From Rachycentron canadum (Eukaryota > Chordata > Actinopteri > Carangiformes > Rachycentridae): 64,000 nt of DNA. Below are positions 1-11,235 of this stretch, in pieces. Within the stretch, counting starts at the first letter, position 1, and each line of letters opens with the position of its first letter. Location of the stretch: contig CM076656.1 in assembly GCA_038496675.1 (NCBI GenBank), positions 20,215,678 to 20,279,677 of the forward strand, given 5' to 3'. The notes under the pieces are model-generated. The model was not told where the DNA came from and did no database searches. It was given only the letters and a program-made list of their open reading frames with translations. Both the position numbers and the translations under genes were made by a program.

Positions 1-11
1 TCAGATACCTT

Positions 12-52
12 TCTTCCTCCCTTCCTTCCTTCTTTCCTTCCTTCCTTCCTTA
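12..52. repeat. (CCTT)n imperfect microsatellite
   Basis: CTTC/CCTT units with a few interruptions, visible by eye. Confidence 0.85.
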
Positions 53-466
53 CTTGCTTTCAACGATTGGCTTTCTGATACATTACGGGAAAAAACTGAG
101 TTTGACTTTTATCCAGACCAGGATCAGCAGATCCAGCTTTTTACTAAATCATGTTTGAAAAGGTTTTAATGCTCAAAGCTTGACTGAGACCTAAAGAGCT
201 CTGGAGTCTCACAGAGAGGTAACTGTGTTAGCTGGCCCAAGGGACAACAGGGGGGCGTTTACATGTTCAAACTGTGGCGAGGGACACGTGGGACCAGAGA
301 ACGCACACACACTTTGACACACAGATTCACTGGTGCATACTTCCCAGGAGTGATTTGGAGGCTTCACCTTGCTCTTTTTATTTCTGTGGGTTGGTTTTGT
401 GATTTAAAGCCTCTCCTGAGTCAGTGTTTTATTGGTCCTCTGCAGGGTGTATTTACTGTGAGCACC

Positions 467-524
467 CCTCCTCCTACCTCTTCCTCCTCTCTTCTTCCTC
501 TTCCTCCTCCTCCTCCTCCTCCTC
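467..524. repeat. (CTC)n/(CCT)n pyrimidine tract
   Basis: Imperfect trinucleotide CCT repeats interrupted by CTTC. The tract ends in CAG and so resembles a splice acceptor, but no LIM-homeodomain coding sequence follows it. Confidence 0.8.
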
Positions 525-893
525 AGCTCTCAATACTTCATCTGCAAACACATAAACATGCAAAGACACACACACACATACACACCCCACACAGTGCATT
601 GATCCTCTCCATCCATCAACCTGCAGACAGGTCTATCGTTAACAGAAATGCATTCCAGTGCTGATTTTTCCCTCCACAACAGCTGCAGCTTATTAATACA
701 GACACTTCACCATCATTCTTGGCTGCATGTGAAGAAATACCTGTCCAGCATGTGAAATTTTAATCTCGACTGCTCTCAGTATCTCAGTCAGCTTGTAAAT
801 TGGATATAAATAGGTGAAGGATGTCAGTCGACCCTTCCAGTGTTTTCCATCTAATTTTCTAATGGCTGCTCTCCTCCTCATATTTTCCTGCAG

Positions 894-1096
894 GCGTTTT
901 GGAACAAAATGTGCATCATGCCAACAGGGGATCCCTCCGACGCAGGTTGTGCGGAAGGCGCAGGACTTTGTGTATCACCTGCACTGCTTCGCCTGCATCA
1001 TGTGCAGCCGGCAGCTGGCCACCGGGGACGAGTTTTACCTCATGGAGGATGGGAGGCTGGTGTGCAAGGTGGATTACGAGACTGCAAAACAAAACG
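894..1096 (+). CDS. lhx4: LIM/homeobox protein Lhx4, exon 3 (LIM domain 2)
   Basis: LHX4 is a nuclear LIM-homeodomain transcription factor needed for pituitary and motor-neuron development; LIM domains recruit LDB-type cofactors. This 203-bp exon encodes the second LIM zinc-binding domain. The eight ligands are all visible: CxxC (CASC), 18 residues, HxxC (HLHC), CxxC, CxxC, 19 residues, then CKVD giving the last Cys and Asp. The exon follows a CAG acceptor and ends at a G|GTAAGT donor. It enters in phase 2 (finishing a Lys or Arg codon before RFGTKC) and leaves in phase 1. In-frame ATGs upstream of the acceptor are intronic and not the start. LHX3 is the close paralogue; the ACBD6-XPR1 neighbours identify LHX4. 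Confidence 0.96.
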
Positions 1097-1713
1097 GTAA
1101 GTCTGCAGGGATCCCACAGAGAAAGCAAAAACAGAAGTGGTTAATATTCAGCAAAAGTCCTGGCAGTTAAAAAGAACTGAGAGAAGTGGAAACAGAGGAG
1201 GGACCTTTCTTCATATTGTAACACAGCACACATAAAAAGAAGGTGACTGGATGAGGAATGACTTAAGTACAGGAATGAGTCTTGACTTAAGTACATCAGA
1301 TAGCTGTAGAAATTCAGCAGAGGACATGACAGATAAAGCCACAGCATATGCACTGCAGTGAGTGAAATGACTACCGACTGTGGATCTATGTTGTTTACCG
1401 TCTGGGTGTGTGTGCCCTCTCTCTCCCCCGCTCGCTTCTGAGATTTCCATGCATCTCTGATTGATTATGTAAAGTTAAGCAATGCTCTTCCACGGTGCAG
1501 CCCCAATAACTCGGTTCCTCTGGCACTGAGTAGATTTATGTCCTCTGCTGTGGGAGTGGGACAGATGCACAAGGACAATAATACACTTCCATACATGACC
1601 ATTCACTCCATTTAACACACATACACTCCACACAAAGGCCGTGGGGCACTGCCTGTTAAGGTGACATGAGTAATGTATGAAGAAGTCACTCACACTTGTA
1701 ATGGTGTTTTCAG
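1097..1713 (+). other. lhx4: lhx4 intron 3
   Basis: GTAAGT donor at 1097 and TTTTCAG acceptor ending at 1713. Nothing else identifiable inside; overlapping minus-strand frames show no known motifs. Confidence 0.9.
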
Positions 1714-1868
1714 ATGATTCAGAGGCGGGAACCAAGCGACCAAGGACCACCATCACTGCTAAGCAGCTGGAGACCCTCAAAAGTGCCTACAAAAACTCTC
1801 CCAAGCCTGCACGCCACGTCAGAGAGCAGCTGTCCTCAGAGACGGGGCTGGACATGAGAGTCGTGCAG
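1714..1868 (+). CDS. lhx4: Lhx4 exon 4 (acidic linker and homeodomain N-terminal two-thirds)
   Basis: This 155-bp exon encodes the DDSEAG linker and then the homeodomain from its basic arm (KRPRTTITAKQLETLK) through helix 2 (SSETGLDMRVVQ). The homeodomain contacts AT-rich DNA. The exon begins in phase 1 after TTTTCAG and ends in phase 0 at CAG|GTACAG, so the homeodomain is split within recognition helix 3 between VVQ and VWFQ, as expected for the LHX3/LHX4 group. No frame break or missing helix residue is seen. Confidence 0.96.
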
Positions 1869-2596
1869 GTACAGGGTTTTTATTTTTATCCACACTACGG
1901 AAAAAATATCTGAAATAACCAGCTTTGATAAAATAAAGCAGCTCTGTTACAGTAAAAATATAATCATACGTCATTATCCCCCTAACATTGGCATTTTTTT
2001 AACTAGATACTATTTTTAAGAATGAAGCGTTCAACAAGCTTCGTGGCCCCTTATGACCTGAGGACCTGTGGACGCCCCACAGGAAGTCTCTTGTTGTTTG
2101 TTTTAAAGCACGTGTTCAGAGATTTGGCCAGAAAAGTCTGGAAAAGACTTTTTTATAAAACAACTTTACCTAACAAATCTCTGGTTTGTTTTGTGATTCA
2201 TCAAACATTTAAGGAATAAAGAGAAACAAAATGCCATTTAAAACATATAAAACTTTGAAACCACAATGAGCTCGAGAGATTATTTTAATGTAATAACATT
2301 ACATTTCAAATTGTTTGGAGCCTCTATTAATGATTTTTCTCCTGCTTTAATATTTCTTACCAAGATTTTGTTGCTTTGACTGTTGATTTAATCATTAATT
2401 TTGAGTTTATTATCTTGATAATCAGTTTATTTTAAAAACTACAGGTTATTAAGATTTAAAACAGATGTGTTATAAAGTCAGCTTTTACTTTAAAAAGTTT
2501 CAGATAATTATTATTACCTGGAGTAGTGTTTGTTTTAAACGATCACAATGCTCATTATTATTTTCAGTTAATGCTAATTATTATTGTCTGTGTCAG
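1869..2596 (+). other. lhx4: lhx4 intron 4
   Basis: AT-rich intron between GTACAG and TGTGTCAG. No further gene or recognisable repeat seen. Confidence 0.9.
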
Positions 2597-2768
2597 GTTT
2601 GGTTCCAGAACCGACGAGCAAAGGAAAAGCGTCTGAAGAAGGACGCAGGTCGACATCGCTGGACTCAGTTTTATAAAAGTGTTAAACGCAGCCGAGGAGG
2701 AGCTAAAGTGGAGAAGGAAAGCTCAGCTGACGACGCAGGACTCAGTGACAGCGAACTGAGCTTCAGAG
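2597..2768 (+). CDS. lhx4: Lhx4 exon 5 (end of homeodomain and linker)
   Basis: This 172-bp exon completes recognition helix 3 (VWFQNRRAKEKRLKK) and continues with the LHX3/4-type sequence AGRHRWTQFYKSVKRSRGG and the serine/acid-rich ESSADDAGLSDSELSFR linker. It begins in phase 0 and ends in phase 1 at AGAG|GTACCT. The frame stays open for about 49 codons past the donor (stop at 2915-2917), but those residues match nothing in LHX4 and exon 6 restores the expected family sequence. Intron read-through is therefore not the main product. Confidence 0.96.
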
Positions 2769-3634
2769 GTACCTGCTGTGTGGATGCCTTCAACCCAGAA
2801 CATGTCTGTCATTGCTTAAGAGCGAGATTCCTGAGAGGGAATTGTCAGTCATGCTGTCGTTCTAATGGGATTAAGGAAGCCTACAAGCTGCTAAATGATG
2901 GGTGCAGCAGCAATTGAATGCATCTTCGTGGCATTTAATTTGTTTCCTTGCGTTACTAAATGCACAGTGTCATTCTCAGGCAAATCCAAAATGGCATTCT
3001 CATTTCACATTCCCCTCACACCTCCCCATGGCCGCTGACGCATCCTCCTGCCTCCGTTTGTCGCCATGATGGAGCTTATTGGAAAAGAGACAGGGTCCTT
3101 AGTGGGATGCAAACGACATTTTAGACATCCCAATGTTATTTAATGTTCGCAAACCCCGTTTTGGATAGTCATAAAAGTCTTCAAGCCACTTTTAAAAAGA
3201 AGGCCATTTTTATGAGAAATGAAAACATGGTGACAGAAACTCTATAAAGCATGTGAGGCTTTTAGTCAATTAGAGAGAAAGTGCTCTGGGGCTTTGTTGT
3301 TATTGAAGCCACCCATGGGAGAGAGCGGGGAGAGATGGAAACAAATATTTTGTGCTGCAGTAATTGCAGACACAGAGATCTCCTTTGTTAGTGAAGAATG
3401 TGAAGCACATCCTTTCTCACCAACAAAACTGAAACGTTTATCAAATACCTCATTGCCTGGTCCACTTACTGTACCTCTGTGAAATTCACATAACGTTGCC
3501 ACAATAAATCTCACTCATAAAAGCACTTAACTGTATTGAAATATAACAACTATATAATGTTCATGCAGTTGACAGCACTGTTGATGTGTCAGTTTTTACA
3601 CCCCTCATGCTAAGTGATGGTATCTCCTCCACAG
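2769..3634 (+). other. lhx4: lhx4 intron 5
   Basis: GTACCT donor and CTCCTCCACAG acceptor at 3634. No other gene is seen. The stretch at about 2980-3130 is less AT-rich and free of simple repeats, but I cannot assign it a function. Confidence 0.88.
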
Positions 3635-4023
3635 ATGACCAGGTCCTGTCAGATCTCGGCCACACCAACGGGCTTTATGGGAGCGTCGGTGACGTGACCA
3701 ACAGCGCGGTGCTCAACGGTGGCTTCTCTGTGGATGCGGCAGGCCAGACCTACCACGACATCCGAGCAGGGAGCCCCTACGGTCTCCCCCAGTCGCCCTC
3801 CTCCATCACCTCTCTGCCGGGCCACACCCCTCTCCTCAACAACCTTGGCTTCAACATGGACAGTCTGGTGGCGCAAGGGGGGCCGGGCGGGGTGGGGCAG
3901 GCTCTGAGGGCCATGGCAGGGGGCCCCACTTCAGACCTCTCCACGGGCAGCAGTACGGGATACCCCGACTTCCCCACCAGCCCCGCCTCTTGGCTGGACG
4001 AGATGGACCATTCCCAGTTTTGA
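3635..4023 (+). CDS. lhx4: Lhx4 exon 6 (C-terminal tail, stop codon)
   Basis: The final 389-bp exon encodes the LHX3/4-specific C-terminal region. Recognisable blocks in order are LGHTNGLYGSVGDV, SPYGLPQSPSSITSLP, LRAMAGGPTSDLSTGSS and the terminal TGYPDFPTSP...WLDEMDHSQF, then TGA at 4021-4023. The family's tail is linked to transcriptional regulation. A glycine-rich stretch (GGPGGVGQ) sits between the blocks. Exons 3-6 here sum to 919 bp, about 306 residues; LIM1 and the N terminus are outside the window. The last coding exon is GC-rich compared with its intron neighbours. Confidence 0.96.
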
Positions 4024-4771
4024 GTCTCGAACACGTGAGAAGATTTCTGTGGGGATACGACAAAACAGACTCACAAAGGCTTTTTACATTTCTTTCTATC
4101 ACCCTCCAAGACTGACATGTTTTGTGATGTTGGGTGAAGAGCAGAAGGAAGAAAAGAAGTGTGACTCTCAGTCTCTCAGAAATCCTAACGTTGAGGTAAC
4201 GGCCGGGTCGAGATGTGTAGTCCAGTGAAAAGCAGCGAAGAACACGTCCACACCGCTGAATGTTCAGTCTCAACACTGTGTCATTACAACTTTTCTTATC
4301 ACCTGACTTTATTTTCTTCTTTCACTCTCTGAAAATGAGACTGGATTTCCAATATGTCAGTGGATTACGCTCAGAGGGGAGGTGATATTGTCTCGTCCCT
4401 AAAAATAAACCACCCTTGTCTAACAGCTACAACATTAGGGCTCACAATCTAGATCAAAGTCCCTATAAGACCAAGGAGGCACCTGCATGCTTCTGATTCA
4501 TAAGTAGAAATGAGTAGGACTGCTGTCTGGCCATATTGAAGCCTTCACATTGGCAATGCACTTTACTCTCCTCCTCTTTTTCTACACATGTGGACAGGAA
4601 CGCTGAGGAAAAAAGAGAGAAAAAGGTGAGAGACATATGCACAAAGGCAAAAACACAGTGTTTCATTGGGAGAGAAATTTACAAGAACAGTGGCACAAGT
4701 GTGAATTTTGAACCATGCTGATGTTTTTTTTAATGTATTGCTGAAGCTTACAAGTTATTAGGAAGTAGCTG

Positions 4772-4802
4772 GTCTGTCCGTCCGTTCGTCCGTCTGTCCG
4801 TA
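4772..4802. repeat. (GTCC)n short tandem repeat
   Basis: GTCC/GTCT/GTTC units repeated about seven times in the lhx4 3'UTR. Confidence 0.75.
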
Positions 4803-6523
4803 GAAGTCGATGTCTCCTCTGTTTGACTGAGGGCGAACACTGTTTGCTACACAGCAGGTCTCTCTTCTATATTTATAGGTGCTTGACTTGTTCTTGTCTG
4901 TGTAAAAGCTGTCTGAGAGCGGACACCTGTCAGTATTAAATTATCTGTTTCCAGACTCACCGGGAATCAAAGCTTATGTGTTGGACAGTCAAGAAATTCT
5001 AATAATATATCACACATTTAAATTATTAATTTATTCTTTTGAATGCACAGATGTATGACAAGGAGATATACATTTATAAAACATGCAGAATCCTTTGCAG
5101 ATATTATTGAGCAAGTTAAAAAGCTACACAAATATATTTGACTTTCAAAACACCAACAAGTATTAGCAGGAACATTGAGAAAAGAGTCTCTTTGTGTCAG
5201 CTCTTCTGTTTTGTCAGTCTGATCCAAGCTTCTCTTGGTAATCTACTCAGTCCAGCAGAGCTCCAGCTTTGCCTGCTATCAACCTACTTATTGACCCCAG
5301 ATGTGTTGTCAGCCTGTTCTCCCACTGCCTGGCCTCCATGTCAGAGGGATTACCACAGAGCCCCCACCTCCCCCCAACATACAGGTCTGATACTCAACTG
5401 AAGCATCAGTGTTGGCACGTCTGCCGGGCTGATGTGTTTCTTACAGTTCAGGCCACATCAGCTGCGTCTTAACCAACAACACAGGAGAGAGGAGTCAACT
5501 CAGACTCCCCTGTGTCTGATTCTCCTGAAATGCTATTTCAATCGAAGGGAAGGTTTATGAATCTTATCTCCACCTGTGTTTCTGTTTGTCTGTTAATGAA
5601 AAGAAATTAAAAATCTTATCCATTTGATCACTTTTTCCCAAGAAATTGCCAAATCCTTTTTCTACCAGAGCATCTTATTTCAGAGCCAGAAAGCAAATCA
5701 ACAAACAGAAAGTGAGACCAATTAGACAATTTTGAAAACTGTGGCTTGCAGCCCACATTTTACAGTGTAATTATTTACTGAATACACGGCGTCAATGAAA
5801 TACTTTTACTTACTCTGCACCTGCACTGGGATTAATATGTAAGTACAGGGAAGAAGATATGAGAGGGAATAAAGGGGCGACAACTTTAATATGATTTAAA
5901 TTGTCTACTTAAATTACACTTTTAAAAAATGTTTTACAGAGTATAGTAATTTTATTACTACATAACACAACAAATCGGAAAACAGTGTTGATTTAACATG
6001 TCTGGCATTGGTTATGGTATCATTTAGTTTAAAATAATGATTACACATAAAATTAAAATAACGGTGTAAAAAAAGTTGAATTGCAGTGGCCATTATTTTT
6101 GCTGCTGGAGAGCAAAACATTATTAAAAATACAGCAGGTAATTTAAATCATATTTATAGTATAATTCACTTCTATGTTGCCCCTAAATGCAAGTTTGTAG
6201 CCAGTAAGTATTTCATTGGTACCTTGCATTTACAAAATATTTACAGTGTAAATTGCAGGCTGTAATTTATAGTATTGAGTGAAAATCCTGTACAAACACA
6301 TGACCACTACAGTTTTGTTAAATCTGTGTTGCCTCAGAAGTTTGCATCTTAATTGTTGTAAATTTTGTACAGTTTGAAAAACGTGTTGATTGTCTTGTTT
6401 CATGAGCGCTATTTATTATTGCCATGTGTCTTTGAAAAAGATGTAAAAGAGAGCACTGAATTTATTCATTTATGCCTTCTGTGTAATGGTATGAACTGTG
6501 TACAGTCAAATCTATATGAGGAA

Positions 6524-6529
6524 AATAAA
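6524..6529 (+). terminator. Candidate distal poly(A) signal of lhx4
   Basis: AATAAA followed within 30-50 bases by a T- and GT-rich stretch (TTGTCTTTGGGTT, then CTTTTCTCTCTTTT). It is the most complete poly(A) context I see downstream of the lhx4 stop. Confidence 0.4.
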
Positions 6530-7370
6530 GCTGAATTGTCTTTGGGTTACCCTCGCGTGCTTTTCTCTCTTTTCCACCAGGCCTGTAGTGATGAATGTGA
6601 GAGTTAAGATTTTCCGCTGAACTTTGTTTTCAATATATCAAAAGAAAAATATCTGCTTTAGGTGTTTTTATTATTTTGCCTTATCTAAACGCTCTTAAAA
6701 CGAGTTAACCCGCAAATTCATTTACCCATTGAGAGCATTTACCACACACTTAGGCCTCTATTCAATTGTGGAGATCCATTTAGTACCACCAACAGACAGT
6801 GGTCAGTCAGTTAACTGTGATTGATGCTGCTTTCCTCTCTAGCTCTGGGGTGGGGGTGACAAGAAAGATGCATGAAGAGAGAGAAGAAAGAGAAAAAATA
6901 AAAAGTGGAGAAACAGATGCATGGCTGACTGTTTCTCTGATCCTCTCAGTGCTAAAGACACAGCAGCAGATTGCAGCACTGTACTGTCAAATCTATCCTT
7001 AATCCCTGTGCTGTTAACTAATTGTGGAGTGCTTAGTGAAATATGGGCAAATATGCTTTGCGGTCAGGCAAACAGGGAATACGGTCCGTATGCAGGCAGT
7101 TAGGTTGTATGTCAATATGTCAAGCTTGTAATGCAGGAGTTGTAGCCAGGATTTTTAACCACTGATATTTTCAACAATTCCCCAGCACAACCAAAGCCAC
7201 TCTGTGCTCATGATGGTCAGTTTCAATGTAATGTTTATATTTACACATATATTTTAAATAAATATTTATGTTATGTTTTTGATTTTAAAGCTGTCAGAAT
7301 AACATAATATTAAGTCTATATATTAAAACTACAGCTATGTCAGCTGCTCTGTGATGCAGACCGGTGGTTT

Positions 7371-7736
7371 TAGCTAAATGCTAACGCCAACATGCTAACA
7401 TTCTCAAAATGACAAACACCAACATGATGTTCATCAGGTATCATGTTCATCACATTCACCGCTGTAGTTTAGCGTGTTAGCATGTTAATGTTAGCTAATT
7501 TGCACTAAATACAGTAAAGCTGGGGCTGATGGGAACGTTCGTTTTGCTGGTATTTGGCCATAAACCAAGTTACTGGACATTTTGCATTTTAAAATCTAAG
7601 GGCTCATCACAATTTGAATTCATCTAAATTTCATGGCAATGTGTCCAAATATTTGAGGCTGGATTTAAGTAGGCGACTGACCAACCAAGCGACTGACATT
7701 AACATCCCTAAAGTCACGCTGCTAACATGGCTAACA
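7371..7736. mobile_element. Dispersed teleost repeat with GCTAACATGCTAA motifs
   Basis: The left part carries repeated GCTAAATGCTAACG / ACATGCTAACATT words. It continues with AGCATGTTAATGTTAGCTAA, TGGCCATAAACCAAGT, AAATTTCATGGCAATG and ends near CATCCCTAAAGTCACGCTG and ACATGGCTAA. From memory this word order matches a very common percomorph interspersed repeat, thought to be a nonautonomous DNA transposon. I cannot define termini or target duplication, so the exact class is open. Confidence 0.65.
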
Positions 7737-9010
7737 GGACCTGAATCAGCCTGTTGCATTACTACCATCAGTAGGTTTTCTAATAAAGGTAAAAAAAAAA
7801 AAAAAGCACTGTTTGTCTTTGGAAGGTATTTTTATGTTCATGTAATAAAACTACAATATTCCCAGACAACTGAGGACATCAGCTCAGCATTTCCTTAAGC
7901 ATTGCCATTAGGTACTGCATTGCTAAACCCTCGCAGGTTACAGTGGATTTATCCCCTTTAACTATGGCGTTGGCTAACCATGTATAGAATTATAATGAAA
8001 TTACACCACAGTATACATCTGTATGAAACTCATTTGTATGCAGCAACGTGCAGCATTTGTCTGAGAGCAGGCCAACCTAACCCAAACTTAAGTGTTATCG
8101 ATTCCTTTGTGTTTTAGCTATTCCTGTTGCATTATAAAAAACAAAAAGCAAAGAGTCAGCCTGGTTGGAGTTTGCACGTTTGCATAAAACGCCACAAATT
8201 GAGCTGATTTTTATTTAAGCATTGATTGGCTGGGGTATGGGCATTAATGGATAGGCTCTAATAGTACTGCCTTACAAAGATAAAGAGCCACATGGACAGT
8301 TAGGATAATTTACACGCCACTTACAGCACTAGTATACAAATAAATCTGTGGAAACTCCACCACTGTTGCTTTTGCGAAGATGACAAACACAAGCACAAAT
8401 GCCATTATCATCGATCGCAGGGCTTTTATTACAAACTTCCTGAAGGAAACAGTTTTTTTTTCATCTCGAGCGAAAGGGAATAAATTAACATGCAAAATAG
8501 ATAGGATTTGTTTTGGCCTGAAAGTCAATCTTGCAGCATCGAGGCAGGGCATTTTTCTCCCCAAACGACTCCACGCTGCCCGCAGTGAACAATGATCCGC
8601 AGGATGACGGAGTGAGTCTTAAAGAGGGGCTGGAGTCAAGCAGAGGCCTCTCAATGACACCCTCAAGGTTGTGAGCTCAATGCTGTTTTAATGTGAAACA
8701 GGGGCTTTTGCACTCAATAATCATCCTGCTGCAGGTATCAGAGACATGACAGGTAACCAAAGGAGGAGGGTTCATGACCCTGAAGAAGCTGTGATGATAA
8801 TATGTTTACTGTAATGAAGGCCTCGGTCTACACTGTAGTTCTCCTGTGGTTTCAGTGAATATATATGATGCAGATAGTTGTGCCAACTAGACTCTTTAGC
8901 GTTTGTTGGCTTATCTGAGGTCTGAAAGCTCAGGTCCTCAATATCAGTGCAGAGCAGAAACACTTGCTCATCACCAACTACACATAAAGCATTGGAGCTG
9001 AGCCTCGGAG

Positions 9011-9011
<1 letters not shown>

Positions 9012-9087
<76 letters not shown>
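9012..9087. repeat. (CA)38 microsatellite
   Basis: Uninterrupted CA dinucleotide run of 76 bp. It generates a spurious Cys/Val frame on the opposite strand. Confidence 0.98.
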
Positions 9088-9089
<2 letters not shown>

Positions 9090-9418
9090 CTTGGACAACA
9101 GTAAATGAGTCTCTATGATATTAGTGGGAAGCGTTTCAGAAGCAGAGGGATTTCTGCTTACTTGCTGGGTTCCCAGCTACACTGAGTGTGTGTATGTGTG
9201 TGGGGTGGGAGGGTGGAGGGTGGGGGTTGGGTTACAGGGTTTCATTAAGAGCTGACCAAAGCAACAACATGGTATTGCTTTTACAGGAGAGGAGGAGAAA
9301 GGAAAGGTAAGAAGAGAAAGCCAGTGTGCAAGACAATGGTGAGGGGAAGATGAAGAGAGGAGTGATGAGAGTGGTAAGGAGGAGAGATGGAGGGGAGATC
9401 TCTGGAGGAATCATTTAA

Positions 9419-9419
<1 letters not shown>

Positions 9420-9497
<78 letters not shown>

Positions 9498-9503
9498 ACA
9501 CAC
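9420..9503. repeat. (CA)n microsatellite with one T interruption
   Basis: CA run of about 84 bp with a single CAT interruption near 9493, only 330 bp from the tract at 9012. The sequence between them is purine-rich (GGAGAGG repeats). Confidence 0.97.
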
Positions 9504-10218
9504 TCATAAATACCACACAGGTGCTGGGCAACAAACATGCATTGAAAACATGGAAAACACTCACTCTTCTCTGTCTTCTCAGTGAGCACATTTACATGCA
9601 AGTTAGTATCCCTGCTCTGACTCTCATCCTGGTTTTGATTATATTCAGGATATGCTGATCACATGGAACATGCGAAACGTGGTTAATCGTGTATACATTA
9701 TGACAATAGTACCCAGGTTTATAATCATCTGTCTGCATGTGTCTTGATTCCTTGACGTCTCATTTCTGCACCAATTGAGTTACTTCAACAGTTATGAGTT
9801 AAATCATTTTGGTCTCTGCCTGTCTGAAGCCTCTCCCTCTGATCACTTGTAATGGAAAACAAGATCTATACAATTTATCATCTGGGTTGCCTAACCTGAA
9901 ACCAGGCTTTCTGCTTATTTCTGCTTGTTGATTATCATCACATCATTCACCATCACTCATGTCTTCTTTGCTGACCAACTACTATGTAACTGACCAAGAT
10001 GTTTACCTGCCACCGCTACTACTGTGGATTTTACTACTGGGTTTCTCAAAACTGGGATAATGGTTTCTTGAGGTTTATAAAACCAGAATATAGTTTAAAA
10101 GCACAAAAAATAACATGATAGGGAAATGTGAGACTGTGAACACATTATCATCTTCTAATTAGAAATGTATTTGGACATATACAACGATAATATGTGCCAC
10201 TTAGCATCTTTATAGGAA

Positions 10219-10500
10219 TTAAAGGTGCTATACGCAAGTTTTTGCCATCACTGCATAGCCAACGTTAGCGTTAACAGCTGTTTACTTACCAGTTTTGAAG
10301 AAAGGTTTAAACTTCATTCCTGTTCTCAAGAGCTGCATCCAGTGGTGAAAACAAAGCCAAACTCCTCTTTTGTATCCATTTCTTTCACTTCTCTTAGTCT
10401 ACTAAAGTTAGCGTGCTAACCAGCTAGCCCCTGTCCCGCCAAGCTGTGTAGTGATTTACTGTAGTGTCCTGTCTGCCCTGAAGATGTAGTATTACAACCT
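10219..10500. mobile_element. TTAA-starting dispersed fish repeat, one end only
   Basis: Begins TTAAAGGTGCTATACGCAAG and continues with words I recognise from a common teleost interspersed repeat (GCATAGCCAACGTTAGCG, TTGAAGAAAGGTTTAAAC, ATTCCTGTTCTCAAG). The TTAA + AGGTGC start resembles the ends of the element at 63403-63756. No inverted copy of this terminus follows within 1 kb, so the right end appears lost; the right boundary given is approximate. Confidence 0.55.
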
Positions 10501-11111
10501 CTTCATTTGTTGATTTATTTGTCAGATCAGTGGTTTAGCAGACACCTGATAGATTTTTAAAAATATATTGTTTTTTGATCTTTTGTTTACAACTTGGGTG
10601 TTTTCACTTGTGACTGATTGAGCCTCTGCTCAGGTCGAGTTGGACAAAGCTATGGTGGGAATTATATGACGACAACAAAAAAAAAAAAACATGACCCAAT
10701 AAGAATGAAAGTGTGTTGTCCTGTGTCAACACAGCCAACAGAGTTTGAAGGAAGAAGTCAATCAAGCAATTAAAAATGAGACCTAAGGTGTATAAAGCCT
10801 CCAGCTACTTATAGAAAAGGAATTACAGCCGTAAATAGCCTTTTTTTTTTTTCACCTTATAGCAGGAGAATATTTGCTGTGAAAAAGGCCCAACACTGAC
10901 TTTTCTTGACCATGAGACAGACACCGACCCCCTTTCCAAAATACAAAACAGACATCTCCTGAAAAAAAGGTCTTATTTTGTGAGAGTATTTTGTAATTTC
11001 TGTTTTGTTAATTTTATTTAAAGAAACATGGTGCATAAACTCTTGCTAATGTGCTTCTAGTTGAAACTTAGCAATCCTTTAGGAGCACTGTAAAGAATTG
11101 CTGAGCCACAC

Positions 11112-11235
11112 TGGTAGTAATATGGCGCAGTGAAAGTATAAAGTTGCAGAAAATGGAAGCACTCAAGCAAAGTACTGGTAGCTCAAAACTGTAGTTTCTG
11201 CTCGAGTAAACACAGTTTATTACTTTTCACCTCTG
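11112..11235. repeat. Dispersed teleost repeat (GTATAAAGTTGCAGAAAATG type)
   Basis: The series GTAGTAATATGGCG..., AAGTATAAAGTTGCAGAAAA, ACTCAAGCAAAGTACTGGTA, TACTTTTCACCTCTG matches, with divergence, a ubiquitous teleost interspersed repeat remembered as AAGTATAAAGTAGC...ACTCAAGTAAAGTACAAGTA. Class is uncertain and it is noncoding here. Confidence 0.65.

Larger units (their letters stand above)
1..893 (+). other. lhx4: lhx4 intron 2 (3' part)
   Basis: This noncoding stretch lies upstream of the LIM2 exon and ends in a pyrimidine-rich tract and CAG acceptor at 891-893. I find no LIM1-coding exon here, so exons 1-2 must lie before the window. It holds a CCTT repeat at the extreme left, a CTC/CCT-rich tract at about 467-524 and short CA stretches. 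The open frames in it run through these simple repeats and carry no family signature. Confidence 0.75.
4024..6545 (+). other. lhx4: lhx4 3'UTR (probable extent)
   Basis: Noncoding sequence follows the lhx4 stop. Possible poly(A) signals are AATAAA at 4404-4409, ATTAAA at 4935-4940 and AATAAA at 6524-6529; the last is followed by a GT/T-rich element and is the best guess for a long transcript end. The 3' limit is inferred; transcript data are needed to choose among the sites. Confidence 0.45.

Noticed and set aside
814..1170. 118-residue frame starting with an ATG upstream of the LIM2 exon
   Set aside because: Residues before RFGTKC and after KQN are intronic: a CAG acceptor lies at 891-893 and a GTAAGT donor at 1097. 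The true exon is 894-1096.
894..4023. Assignment as LHX3 rather than LHX4
   Set aside because: The proteins are close, but the adjacent ACBD6 and XPR1 and the C-terminal block GHTNGLYGSVGDV favour LHX4.
3649..4276. Minus-strand frames opposite lhx4 exon 6
   Set aside because: Shadows of the GC-rich coding exon; no homology signature.
8772..9601. Minus-strand frames with long CVCV repeats
   Set aside because: Translations of (CA)n microsatellites. The same applies to frames at 37382-37856, 40804-41011 and 61926-62167.
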